Shown here in pieces: positions 8,419 to 16,612 of a DNA stretch of 64,000 nt. The notes below the pieces were generated by a model, which did no database searches, was not told where the DNA came from, and was given only the letters and a program-made list of their open reading frames with translations. Position 1 is the stretch's first letter. The number at the start of each line of letters is the position of its first letter. Source of the stretch: Pseudomonas sp. LS1212 (GTDB taxonomy: Bacteria; Pseudomonadota; Gammaproteobacteria; Pseudomonadales; Pseudomonadaceae); the NCBI RefSeq assembly GCF_024741815.1, contig NZ_CP102951.1:5625346-5689345 (forward strand). Direction: 5' to 3'. A program made the translations under genes and the position numbers.

Positions 8419-8696
8419 CAGCTCGCCGGTCGATCATATCCAGCGCATCGCTGGCATCCTGAAGCAACAAGCAAGCGGCCTGAGCCAGGCGTGATCATTC
8501 CAAGTTTGCAAGCCAACCACATGCAAACTACTGGCGCTAAGCGCTACCCGACAAGGCCTGTAATTCGCGCTGTTAAACCGTTCTGATCATTTACAGATAA
8601 ATCACTCGAGTTGCTCGGAAATTTCCCATATCACCATAAACCCGCCCCCTGTATTAAACCCCTTTGCTCGCAAACAAATGGCAAAGGAGACATGCA
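8419..8696. other. intergenic region upstream of hcp
   Basis: About 280 bp. No convincing gene, tRNA or repeat was found. The first 80 bp on the minus strand read as a short open stretch ending just inside the GNAT gene, but it has no start. Base composition becomes more AT-rich toward hcp, which fits a promoter, but no specific elements could be assigned. Confidence 0.5.
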
Positions 8697-9191
8697 ATGC
8701 CGACCCCCGCCTACATGACCATCGAAGGCACACACCAAGGATCGATCAGCGCCGGAGCATCCACCCAGGCGTCGGTGGGTAATCGCTACCAGAATGGTCA
8801 CGAGAACCAGATACTGCTCCAGGCCGTGGACCACACCGTATTCGTACCCTCCGGAGCCAACTCCGGCCATCGGCGCCATACCCCTTTGGTCGTCACCAAA
8901 GGGATCGACAAATCCTCGCCCCTGATCAATATCGCCCTGAGTACCGGCGAACCCTTGACCCTGTGCCGCCTCGAGTTCTATCGCACCGCAGCCCCGGGGG
9001 CGCAGGAACTCTTCTATTCGATGGAACTGCACGATGCCGTCATCGTTCACGCCCAACTCGTCCTGCCCAATTGCCTGGATGCAGACAACGCTGAATTCAC
9101 CCTCATGGAAGTCGTGCACTTCGCCTACCGCAAAATTACCTGGGTCCATGAAGTCTGCGGCACCACGGGTATCGATCAGTGGAACAGTTGA
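8697..9191 (+). CDS. hcp: Hcp family type VI secretion system tube protein
   Basis: A 164-residue protein. MPTPAYMTIEGTHQGSISAGASTQASVGNRYQNGHENQILLQAVDHTVFVP is the typical N-terminus of Hcp1-like proteins, and the C-terminal VHFAYRKITWVHEVCGTTGIDQW matches the family's HYRKI.W end. Hcp stacks in hexameric rings to form the inner tube and carries effectors in its lumen. The start at 8697 follows AAAGGAG; a start at 8664 would add residues outside the family. No other T6SS structural genes are nearby, so this is an orphan hcp travelling with its cargo gene. Confidence 0.93.
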   Translation: MPTPAYMTIEGTHQGSISAGASTQASVGNRYQNGHENQILLQAVDHTVFVPSGANSGHRRHTPLVVTKGIDKSSPLINIALSTGEPLTLCRLEFYRTAAPGAQELFYSMELHDAVIVHAQLVLPNCLDADNAEFTLMEVVHFAYRKITWVHEVCGTTGIDQWNS

Positions 9192-9226
9192 CCCGTTGAC
9201 AGATCACGCAAAGAGGCCTGTGAACC

Positions 9227-10486
9227 ATGAAGCTGATCCATCGCAACCAGCTGCGCCCGGAAGAGCGCCCCTACATCTACCCGACCGCCGAGGCGGTCGC
9301 CCTGGTCAAGCACGCGCTCAATTTTCGCCAGGACATCAACGGGCTCAAGGGCCTGCGCCGCACCTCGATGCTCAATTACGACCCGGAGGTGCTCAAGCAA
9401 GTCCAACGCGGCGAATGGCTGCTGATCAAGCGCGATGCGAAGGCGTTTGACTGGTGGCCGTTCGAGGCAGCAGCTGCCGAAGGCCGAGCCCGAATGGCCT
9501 TTCTCGACTACATCAAGTCCGTCCCGCCCCCCAAGGGGGCTGCACCATCAGGTTTCCATATCGTGCAACGACCAATGAGCCTGGGCACACTGCAGCTCGA
9601 GTTTTTCCCCGATCCTTTCTCCGAGCACGCCAGAGACTTTTTCCAGTTCAACCCGCACCTCAAAGCTGAACTCAAGCCCGGCCAGCTCGTTATCATTGCC
9701 GACCCGCACTACCCTATGTGTCGCCATGAACACGAACAACTCCTGCAAGCTGCCGCCACCGTCGATGCAGCACTGGAAGACCTCAGCATCGAAGAGGCTT
9801 CGTTCATGGTCAAACACCATGACGAGATCGGGTCCTTCCTGACCCAGGGCGCCACTGCAGTCGGCATCGGCGAAACCATGTTCGCGAGGCACCTGAACAC
9901 CATGAAAGCAACCCTCGAAGACCTCGAACAACTGCACCAACGCACTTACCAGCAGCACGGCCACCTGCAAACCCCGGAATTCTTCGCCGAGCGCAAACGC
10001 CTGCTCTCTCAACTCGATAGCAGTCTGGGTCCGCTGGTGCGCAAAAGCACCGGCCTGCCCGACCACCCCAAACTGAAAAGCGCCCTCGGCATCTCCAGCC
10101 GTAGCCTGGTCCATCATTGGGACAAAGCCGGGGCACCAGGTCAAATACCGGGTTATGCCACGCATATCGACGGGGTGAGCAAGGCCGCTCGGTACATCAG
10201 GGCTGGCGGGTGGATTGGCGTAGGCCTCGGCGCTTCGGCGTCGGTAATGAAGGTGGAGGAGACTTGCCGGGTGGGGAGGGAGGATGAATGTCGGCAGGTG
10301 AAGTTTAGCGAGAGTGGGAAATTTGGTGGTGGATTGGCGGGTGGCGCAATTGGTGGAGGGGCTGCCGGGATTAAAGCCGCAGGGGTACTGTGTAGTGGTC
10401 TAATGAAACCGGACACCCATTTAGGCGAGAATGCTCGCCAGATCGAGGTGTCAAATGACCAAACAACGCCGTTCCTTTTCCGCTGA
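9227..10486 (+). pseudogene. probable Hcp-linked T6SS effector, N-terminal 388 codons, interrupted by an IS
   Basis: The reading frame starts 35 bp after hcp and is native up to codon 388 (position 10390). It then runs into the IS and gains about 31 foreign residues before a stop. Joining it to 11629-11772 restores an uninterrupted frame of about 435 residues ending KTVYEWTK. The N-terminal 300 residues are soluble-looking and unrecognised (RNQLRPEERPYIYPTAEAV...). From about residue 320 it is a Gly/Ala-rich hydrophobic region with glycine-zipper patterns (GGWIGVGLGASA; GGGLAGGAIGGGAAG), as in pore-forming effectors. Function is inferred from hcp linkage and this C-terminus. Confidence 0.75.
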
Positions 10487-10763
10487 ATTCAAACGCGAGG
10501 CTGCCGACCTCGTGCTCAAGCAAAACTACAGCTACATCGAAGCCAGTCGTTCACTCGGCGTCGGCGAGTCGGCACTACGCCGCTGGGTTGAGCAGGTTCA
10601 GAAGGAGCGCCAAGGTGTCACCCCGCTAAGCAAAGCGCTGACCCCGGAGCAGCAGAAAATCCAGGAACTGGAAGTCCGGATCGCCCGCCTTGAACGGGAA
10701 AAATCGATACTAAAAAAGGCTACCGCGCTCTTGATGTCGGAAGATCACGAGCGTACGCGCTGA
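10455..10763 (+). CDS. IS3-family transposase OrfA (helix-turn-helix protein)
   Basis: A 102-residue protein starting at ATG 10455 after GAGGTG. MTKQRRSFSAEFKREAADLVLKQNYSYIEASRSLGVGESALRRWVEQ is the helix-turn-helix that binds IS ends. The C-terminal IQELEVRIARLEREKSILKKA is a leucine-zipper heptad used for multimerisation with OrfAB. The slippery heptamer lies in its 3' part, so it is also the N-terminal part of the fused transposase. Confidence 0.95.
   Translation: MTKQRRSFSAEFKREAADLVLKQNYSYIEASRSLGVGESALRRWVEQVQKERQGVTPLSKALTPEQQKIQELEVRIARLEREKSILKKATALLMSEDHERTR
10712..10718 (+). promoter_or_regulatory. programmed -1 frameshift heptamer (A AAA AAG)
   Basis: In orfA frame the codons are CTA AAA AAG, which gives the canonical A-AAA-AAG slippery heptamer of IS3-family elements. 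OrfB lies in the -1 frame, and that frame is open from here to its stop at 11617. Slippage would produce the OrfAB transposase. Confidence 0.8.
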
Positions 10764-10807
10764 TCAATCAGCTTAGCGTCCACGAGCCGATTGATTGGCT
10801 GTGCAAA

Positions 10808-11617
10808 GTGTTTGAAGTCACCCGCTCGTGTTACTACGCCCAGCGTCTCAGGCGCCGGACTCCTGATATTGAGCGGCTTCGGCTGCGCAGTCGGGTCAAT
10901 GAACTGTTCACAGAAAGTCGTAGTGCTGCGGGCAGCCGCAGCATCTTGTCGATCATGCGTGAAGACGGCGAGCAACTGGGGCGATTTAAGGTACGCAGCT
11001 TGATGCGTGAGCTTGACCTCGTGAGCAAACAGCCAGGTTCTCATGCCTATAAACGAGCGACGGTCGAACGGTTGGATATCCCGAACATCTTGAATCGGGA
11101 GTTCGATGTCTCGGCCCCCAACCAAGTGTGGTGCGGCGACATCACCTACATTTGGGCCCAAGGGAAATGGCATTATCTGGCTGTTGTGCTAGATCTTTGC
11201 GCGCGCCGGATAGTGGGTTGGGCATTGTCGGAAAAGCCGGACGCCGAGCTGGTTATCAAGGCACTGGATATGGCCTATGAGCAACGAGGAAGACCTCAGG
11301 GCCTGCTGTTTCACTCGGATCAAGGGTCGCAGTATGGGAGTCGTTTATTTCGCCAGCGGCTGTGGCGTTATCGCATGCGCCAGAGCATGAGCCGCCGGGG
11401 TAATTGCTGGGACAATGCGCCGATGGAGCGTGTGTTTCGCAGCGTGAAAACTGAATGGATACCGACCATGGGCTACCGAACTGCTCAAGAAGCCCAGCGC
11501 GATATCAGCCATTTCTTGATGCATCGGTACAACTGGATTCGCCCCCATCAATTCAACGGTGGGCTGGCGCCAGCTCAGGCCGAAGAAAAACTTAACGTCG
11601 TGTCCGGGATTAGTTGA
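10808..11617 (+). CDS. IS3-family transposase OrfB (DDE integrase domain)
   Basis: A 269-residue open frame as drawn from a GTG. In practice translation probably enters by -1 frameshift at 10718, since the frame is open from there (GYRALDVGRSRAYALINQL...). The rve-type catalytic core shows all three acidic residues: D in VWCGDITYIW, D in LLFHSDQGSQYGS, and E in NAPMERVFRSVKTEWIP. An N-terminal HTH_21-like segment (SRSAAGSRSILSIMREDG) precedes it. It appears complete. Confidence 0.95.
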   Translation: MFEVTRSCYYAQRLRRRTPDIERLRLRSRVNELFTESRSAAGSRSILSIMREDGEQLGRFKVRSLMRELDLVSKQPGSHAYKRATVERLDIPNILNREFDVSAPNQVWCGDITYIWAQGKWHYLAVVLDLCARRIVGWALSEKPDAELVIKALDMAYEQRGRPQGLLFHSDQGSQYGSRLFRQRLWRYRMRQSMSRRGNCWDNAPMERVFRSVKTEWIPTMGYRTAQEAQRDISHFLMHRYNWIRPHQFNGGLAPAQAEEKLNVVSGIS

Positions 11618-11625
11618 CCACTACA

Positions 11626-11772
11626 CTGTGCCCAGCATTTACAGCCGCGGGAGGTGTGGGGGGACTCATCTGTGGCATCGTTGTTGTTGGGATTGGAGCT
11701 ACAGCGGGCGGAATGTTTGGGGAGGAAGGCGGGGAAATATTAGGTAAAACAGTTTATGAATGGACCAAATAA
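11626..11772 (+). pseudogene. 3' fragment of the IS-split T6SS effector gene
   Basis: Beginning with the second CTG target copy, the frame from 11629 reads CPAFTAAGGVGGLICGIVVV and then GIGATAGGMFGEEGGEILGKTVYEWTK before TAA. It supplies the last 47 residues of the ancestral effector, including a second strongly hydrophobic glycine-zipper helix. The fragment has no start codon context of its own. The following gene overlaps its last 13 bp. Confidence 0.85.
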
Positions 11773-12161
11773 TAATGCTCAGCGCCGAGGAAATTTACAG
11801 CATATGCTGGGCTTTAGTTTTTTTCTTAATACTCATTACCATAATCGCATGGATTCATACAACATACACAAAAAAACATGAAATAATCAAACATCTTTCA
11901 AATTGCAAGTTGATCGGATACCAAGACCCCTCCGAAATCAAGGGTATGATTGAACACATTATTTTAATGGGGAACGTTTCAAACTTGCTTTCCTTTCCTA
12001 ACATATTTATTAGACGGGGGGATGCAGATCCAGTCGACATAAAAAATTTTCCGAAGGTGCTGAAGCGTAGAATTTCTATTATCTATAACTCCGGATGCAT
12101 GCTTTTTATCTTCATGATAGCTCTATGGAGCGTGGGCAAGTATATGTACTGGATCAAATAG
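11760..12161 (+). CDS. small two-helix membrane protein, probable immunity factor for the effector
   Basis: A 133-residue protein with one membrane helix near residues 13-34 (ICWALVFFLILITIIAWIH) and another near 110-130 (GCMLFIFMIALWSVGKYMYW). A charged central domain lies between them. It is clearly more AT-rich than its neighbours, a sign of horizontal origin. It overlaps the 3' end of the effector gene by 13 bp, the typical effector-immunity layout, and membrane immunity proteins usually guard against pore-forming effectors. The start could instead be ATG 11775. No family was recognised. Confidence 0.65.
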   Translation: MDQIIMLSAEEIYSICWALVFFLILITIIAWIHTTYTKKHEIIKHLSNCKLIGYQDPSEIKGMIEHIILMGNVSNLLSFPNIFIRRGDADPVDIKNFPKVLKRRISIIYNSGCMLFIFMIALWSVGKYMYWIK

Positions 12162-12231
12162 AACGGCACCTCCATCGTTTCCTTCACCACTCGCTGCGAG
12201 CGAGACCCTTGCATTGATTAAGGAAACAACC

Positions 12232-13089
12232 ATGCATATGCTTAAAGTGAAATTCTTTGCCGGTTTTGTCGCTATTGCGATCCTTATAGGCGTATTTTTT
12301 AGCGCCTGGTATACCGTGGATGAGACTGAACGTGGGGTACTGCTGCGCAATGGCGCCCTTGTTGGAGTGATTGAACCCGGCCTGGCGTTCAAAATCCCGC
12401 TCATTGAGACAGTAAAATCCATCTCCGTGCAGAGTCAGGCAACGACCTACCGAGCCCTTACCGCGTACAGCAAGGACCAACAGACCGCCACGCTGAATGT
12501 CTCGGTTTCATGGCATGTAGAGCCCAGCGAAGTCGCCAAGGTTTACACCCAGTATCAGGACCTGGAGGGTCTCGTCTCCAGGTTGATCAGCCGACAGGTT
12601 CCGACGCAGGTTGAGAATGTCTTCGGGCAATACAATGCGGTAACTGCAGTGCAGCAGCGCGGAAAGTTTGTGACGGATGTATCCAAAGCGATCAAGGATG
12701 CCGTTGCAGGCCCTGTCGTTATCGATAGTGTTCAAGTTGAAAACATCGATTTCAGCGACGACTATGAGCGCTCTATCGCACTACGTATGAAAGCAGAAGT
12801 TGAAGTGAAAACCCGCGAGCAAATGCTGGCTACCGAACAGGTTCAGGCGCAAATCCGTATTACACAAGCACAGGCGGAAGCTGACTCCAAAGTCGCTCAG
12901 GCAAGAGCCGATGCCGAGGCAACCCGACTGCGTGGCGATGCAGAAGCGGATGCGATCAAGGCAAGAGCCCAGGCGTTGGCGAGCAACCAGAATCTGGTTG
13001 AACTGACGAAGGCCGAGCGTTGGAATGGTGTATTACCCTCCACCGTTCTGCCCAATGGCACATTGCCTTTCTTAGATGCCAGGAAGTGA
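12232..13089 (+). CDS. SPFH/band-7 (prohibitin/HflC-like) membrane protein
   Basis: About 285 residues. One N-terminal membrane helix (FFAGFVAIAILIGVFFSAWY) is followed by an SPFH domain (ETERGVLLRNGALVGVIEPGLAFKIPLIETV; STVS-like strands TATLNVSVSWHVEP). After it comes an Ala/Glu/Gln-rich coiled coil (about residues 195-260, QAQIRITQAQAEADSKVAQARADAEA). Such proteins form membrane cages or microdomains and modulate proteases. The ATG at 12232 has AAGGA seven bases upstream. It sits 70 bp after the putative immunity gene on the same strand and could be co-transcribed. No functional partner is proven. Confidence 0.88.
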   Translation: MHMLKVKFFAGFVAIAILIGVFFSAWYTVDETERGVLLRNGALVGVIEPGLAFKIPLIETVKSISVQSQATTYRALTAYSKDQQTATLNVSVSWHVEPSEVAKVYTQYQDLEGLVSRLISRQVPTQVENVFGQYNAVTAVQQRGKFVTDVSKAIKDAVAGPVVIDSVQVENIDFSDDYERSIALRMKAEVEVKTREQMLATEQVQAQIRITQAQAEADSKVAQARADAEATRLRGDAEADAIKARAQALASNQNLVELTKAERWNGVLPSTVLPNGTLPFLDARK

Positions 13090-13131
13090 TGGCCCTTCAT
13101 GGGGTCGAGTAAACGAACGCGAGGATCACGC

Positions 13132-13160
13132 AAAAAAAAAAAGGGGAGCATTTGCTCCCC
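13132..13160 (-). terminator. Rho-independent terminator of the pyruvate carboxylase operon
   Basis: Read on the minus strand, GGGGAGCAAATGCTCCCC (13160 to 13143) forms a GC-rich hairpin followed by a run of about 11 T. It lies 30 bp past the pycB stop codon. This is one of the strongest intrinsic terminators in the window. Confidence 0.92.
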
Positions 13161-13190
13161 AGAGGTAAATCGTTACAACCGAAGCCCGTA

Positions 13191-14999
13191 TCAGCCCTCG
13201 ATTTCGATCAGGATCTCACCCGGATTGACGCGGTCGCCTTTGGCCACATGAATGGCGGTGACCTTGCCGGCGATCGGTGCCTGCACTTCGGTCTCCATCT
13301 TCATCGCTTCGGTGATCAGCACGGCCTGGCCAGCCTTGACCACATCGCCTTCCTTGACCAGAACATCGACGATGTTGCCGGGCATGGTGGTGCTGATGTG
13401 ACCTGGCTCGCTGGCCTGCTTGCGCTTGCCGATGCCGCCGCCGACGAATTCGTTGAGCGGTTCGAACACCACCTCTTCAGGCATGCCGTCGATGGACAGG
13501 TAGAAGTGACGCTTGCCTTCGGCCTTGACGCCGACGCCGGTGATGTCGACGCGGTAGGTTTCACCGTGCACATCGATGACGAATTCGGTCGGTACGCCTT
13601 CGCCTCCGGCCGGGCTGACACCGCCCGCTTCCGGAATCGGCAGCAGCACTTCAGGCGCCAGGGTGCCGGCTTCACGCTCTTCAAGGAACTTGCGCCCGAT
13701 GTCCGGGAACATGGCGTAGGTCAGCACGTCCTCTTCGGATTTGGCCAGGTTGCCGATGTCGGTGCGCAGCTTGGTCATTTCCGGCTTGAGCAGGTCGGCA
13801 GGACGCACGTCGATCACGTCTTCGCTGCCGATGGCCTGACGGCGCAGATTCTCGTTGACCACGCCCGGCGCCTTGCCGTAACCGCCTTGCAGGTACAGCT
13901 TCACTTCGTTGGTGATGGTCTTGTAGCGCTCGCCGGCCAGTACGTTGAAGAACGCCTGGGTACCGACGATCTGCGAAGTCGGGGTCACCAGCGGCGGGAA
14001 GCCCAAGTCTTCACGCACCCGCGGGATTTCCGCCAGCACTTCACTCATGCGGTTCAGGGCGCCCTGCTCTTTGAGCTGGTTGGCCAGGTTGGAGATCATC
14101 CCACCAGGTACCTGGTTGACCTGCACGCGGGTGTCGACAGCGGTGAACTCACTCTCGAACTGGTGATACTTCTTGCGCACGGCATAGAAGTACAGGCCGA
14201 TCTCTTGCAACAGCTCCAGATCCAGGCCGGTGTCGAACTCGCTGCCTTTAAGCGCTGCAACCATCGACTCGGTACCCGGATGGCTGGTGCCCCAGGCGAA
14301 GCTGGAGATCGCGGTATCGATATGATCGGCGCCGTTTTCAATGCCCTTGAGCTGGCACATGGCGGCCAGGCCAGCGGTATCGTGAGAGTGGATAAACACC
14401 GGCAGCGATTGCTCGGCCTTCAGTGCCCTGACCAACTCACCGGTGGCGTATGGGGTCAGCAGCCCGGCCATGTCCTTGATCGCGATCGAGTCACAACCCA
14501 TGGCTTCCATTTGCTTGGCCTGGGCCACGAACGCTTCGATGGTGTGCACCGGGCTGGTGGTGTAGGCGATGGTGCCTTGGGCGTGCTTGCCGGCGGCTTT
14601 GACGGCCTCGATGGCTACGCGCAGGTTACGCACGTCGTTCATGGCGTCGAAGATACGGAACACGTCGATGCCATTGACCGCCGCCTTGGCGACAAACGCC
14701 CTGACCACGTCATCGCTGTAGTGACGATAGCCGAGCAGGTTCTGCCCACGCAGGAGCATTTGCAGACGGGTGTTGGGCAGTGCGGCGCGCAGTTTACGCA
14801 GGCGCTCCCACGGGTCTTCCTTGAGGAAGCGCACGCAGGCGTCGAAGGTCGCGCCGCCCCAGACTTCCAACGACCAGTAGCCGACCTTGTCGAGCTTTTC
14901 GCAGATCGGCAGCATGTCTTCGGTGCGCATGCGGGTCGCCAACAGGGACTGGTGGGCGTCGCGCAGGATTGTGTCGGTAACGTGGATTTTCTTGGTCAT
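13191..14999 (-). CDS. pycB: pyruvate carboxylase subunit B (oxaloacetate decarboxylase alpha-like)
   Basis: About 602 residues from ATG 14999, which is preferred over GTG 15014 because GAGGAA lies in front of it. N-terminal carboxyltransferase TIM barrel: VTDTILRDAHQSLLATRM (catalytic D and metal site), LEVWGGATFDACVRFL, HSHDTAGL. The C-terminal biotinyl domain carries the biotin lysine in EAMKMETEV near residue 567. With the biotin carboxylase subunit next door it converts pyruvate and bicarbonate to oxaloacetate. Genus databases often label it oadA, but no sodium-pump beta/gamma subunits are present. Confidence 0.94.
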   Translation of the reverse strand: MTKKIHVTDTILRDAHQSLLATRMRTEDMLPICEKLDKVGYWSLEVWGGATFDACVRFLKEDPWERLRKLRAALPNTRLQMLLRGQNLLGYRHYSDDVVRAFVAKAAVNGIDVFRIFDAMNDVRNLRVAIEAVKAAGKHAQGTIAYTTSPVHTIEAFVAQAKQMEAMGCDSIAIKDMAGLLTPYATGELVRALKAEQSLPVFIHSHDTAGLAAMCQLKGIENGADHIDTAISSFAWGTSHPGTESMVAALKGSEFDTGLDLELLQEIGLYFYAVRKKYHQFESEFTAVDTRVQVNQVPGGMISNLANQLKEQGALNRMSEVLAEIPRVREDLGFPPLVTPTSQIVGTQAFFNVLAGERYKTITNEVKLYLQGGYGKAPGVVNENLRRQAIGSEDVIDVRPADLLKPEMTKLRTDIGNLAKSEEDVLTYAMFPDIGRKFLEEREAGTLAPEVLLPIPEAGGVSPAGGEGVPTEFVIDVHGETYRVDITGVGVKAEGKRHFYLSIDGMPEEVVFEPLNEFVGGGIGKRKQASEPGHISTTMPGNIVDVLVKEGDVVKAGQAVLITEAMKMETEVQAPIAGKVTAIHVAKGDRVNPGEILIEIEG

Positions 15000-15010
15000 G
15001 ATGGTATTCC

Positions 15011-16426
15011 TCACAGGCCTGCGTGGGCGGCGATGGCGGCGGCGATGGCCAGGGCCAGCTCTTCGGGTTTGCGCTTGATCGAGTAGTTGGTCAGTTCAGG
15101 ATGGCTTTCGACGAAGCTGGTATTGAACTGGCCGCTACGGAATTCCGGATTGCGCAGGATTTCCTGGTAGTAGGCGGCAGTGGTCTTGACCCCTTGCACG
15201 CGCATGTCATCCAGGGCCCGCAAACCGCGATCCATGGCTTCTTCCCAGGTCAACGCCCACACCACCAGTTTCAGGCACATGGAGTCGTAGTACGGCGGAA
15301 TGGTGTAGCCGGTGTAGATTGCCGTATCGGTTCGCACGCCAGGACCGCCGGGCGCGTAATAGCGAGTGATCTTGCCGAAGCTCGGCAGGAAGTTGTTTTT
15401 CGGGTCTTCGGCGTTGATCCGGAACTGCAGGGCAAAGCCGCGGTGCTGGATATCTTCCTGCTTCACCGATAGCGGCAGCCCGGACGCGATGCGGATCTGC
15501 TCACGGACGATATCGATGCCGGTGATTTCCTCGGTGATGGTGTGTTCGACCTGCACCCGGGTGTTCATTTCCATGAAGTACACTTCGCCATCGGCGAGCA
15601 GGAACTCCACGGTACCGGCGTTCTCGTAGCCCACTGCCTTGGCCGCGCGCACGGACAGATCGCCGATGTAGGCGCGCTGTTCCGGGGTCAGCTGCGGGCT
15701 CGGGGCGATTTCGATCAGCTTCTGGTTACGACGCTGGATCGAGCAATCGCGCTCGAACAGGTGCACCACATTGCCAAAGCTGTCGCCGAGAATCTGCGCT
15801 TCGATGTGTTTCGGGTTGACGATGCACTTTTCCAGGAACACTTCGGCCGAACCAAACGCCTTGGTTGCTTCGGAAATAACCCGAGGGAATGCCTGTTCCA
15901 GTTCTTCGCGGCTGTTGCAGCGACGAATGCCGCGACCGCCACCACCGGAGGTGGCCTTGAGCATGACCGGATAACCGATCCGTTCACCTTCGCTCAGGGC
16001 TTCTTCAATATCGGCGACGTTGCCTTCAGTGCCAGGCGTAACCGGTACGCCGGCCTTGATCATGCTGCGGCGCGCCTCGGTCTTGTCGCCCATGCGGCGG
16101 ATGACTTCGGCAGCCGGCCCGATGAACTTGACTCCACGCTCGGCACAGATAACCGCCAGCTCGGCGTTTTCCGAGAGGAAGCCATAACCGGGATGCAGCG
16201 CATCACAACCGGTTTCCACTGCCAGGTTCACCAGCTTGCGTGGGTTCAGGTAGCCAGCCAACGGCTCGGCACCGATACTGTGGGCTTCGTCGGCACGTTT
16301 GACATGCAAGGCATGCCGATCGGCGTCGGAATAGATCGCTACCGAGCGAATGCCCATCTCGGCGCAGGCACGCACGATCCGTACGGCAATTTCACCACGG
16401 TTGGCGATCAGGATCTTTTTTATCAC
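15011..16426 (-). CDS. pycA: pyruvate carboxylase subunit A (biotin carboxylase)
   Basis: A 471-residue ATP-grasp biotin carboxylase: KKILIANRGEIAVRIVRACAEMGI at the start, HPGYGFLSENAELA, the glycine-rich ATP loop KATSGGGGRGIRRC, and MEMNTRVQVEHTITEEITGIDIV. It carboxylates biotin on PycB. It lies 11 bp upstream of pycB in one operon and is divergent from the LysR regulator gene. Accetyl-CoA carboxylase AccC is similar, but the pycB partner settles the role. Confidence 0.94.
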   Translation of the reverse strand: MIKKILIANRGEIAVRIVRACAEMGIRSVAIYSDADRHALHVKRADEAHSIGAEPLAGYLNPRKLVNLAVETGCDALHPGYGFLSENAELAVICAERGVKFIGPAAEVIRRMGDKTEARRSMIKAGVPVTPGTEGNVADIEEALSEGERIGYPVMLKATSGGGGRGIRRCNSREELEQAFPRVISEATKAFGSAEVFLEKCIVNPKHIEAQILGDSFGNVVHLFERDCSIQRRNQKLIEIAPSPQLTPEQRAYIGDLSVRAAKAVGYENAGTVEFLLADGEVYFMEMNTRVQVEHTITEEITGIDIVREQIRIASGLPLSVKQEDIQHRGFALQFRINAEDPKNNFLPSFGKITRYYAPGGPGVRTDTAIYTGYTIPPYYDSMCLKLVVWALTWEEAMDRGLRALDDMRVQGVKTTAAYYQEILRNPEFRSGQFNTSFVESHPELTNYSIKRKPEELALAIAAAIAAHAGL

Positions 16427-16612
16427 TGGAATTTCCTCGACCGATGAAACAAACGAACCGGAAAAGCCGGTCGGCGCGTGACCAAGCCTCGCTGGCCAGT
16501 CGCATAATCACCCTAGCGCTACTGGTCGATAAACAAAAATCAATATTTGTTAGGTCAGGCATTAGCAAAAGCTTATAGTCGAGCGAAAGGCCTTTGCAAA
16601 ATCGAGAAGAAA
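16427..16612. promoter_or_regulatory. divergent promoter region between pycA and the LysR gene
   Basis: About 186 bp, moderately AT-rich, for example ACAAAAATCAATATTTGTTAG around 16535-16555. Inside it ACAAAAATCAATATTTGT is an imperfect inverted repeat with a T-N-A-type LysR look. It is the likely site of regulation of pycAB by the divergent LysR protein; exact boxes are unproven. Confidence 0.45.

Larger units (their letters stand above)
10391..11625 (+). mobile_element. complete IS3-family insertion sequence (1235 bp)
   Basis: Ends are TGTAGTGGTC (10391-10400) and GACCACTACA (11616-11625), giving TG...CA termini and imperfect inverted repeats of roughly 26 bp (also GGACAC/GTGTCC inside). 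A 3-bp CTG flanks both sides (10388-10390 and 11626-11628), as expected for an IS3 target duplication. It contains orfA, a frameshift heptamer and orfB with a full DDE motif, so it looks intact. Deleting the IS and one CTG restores the host reading frame exactly. Confidence 0.93.

Noticed and set aside
8401..8499. Short minus-strand open stretch (…LAQAACLLLQDASDALDMIDRR…) as a gene remnant
   Set aside because: It looks protein-like but has an upstream stop and no start, is under 40 codons and cannot be tied to a family by eye.
10431..10454. Longer orfA start at 10431
   Set aside because: The ATG at 10455 has a better ribosome site and matches usual OrfA N-termini.
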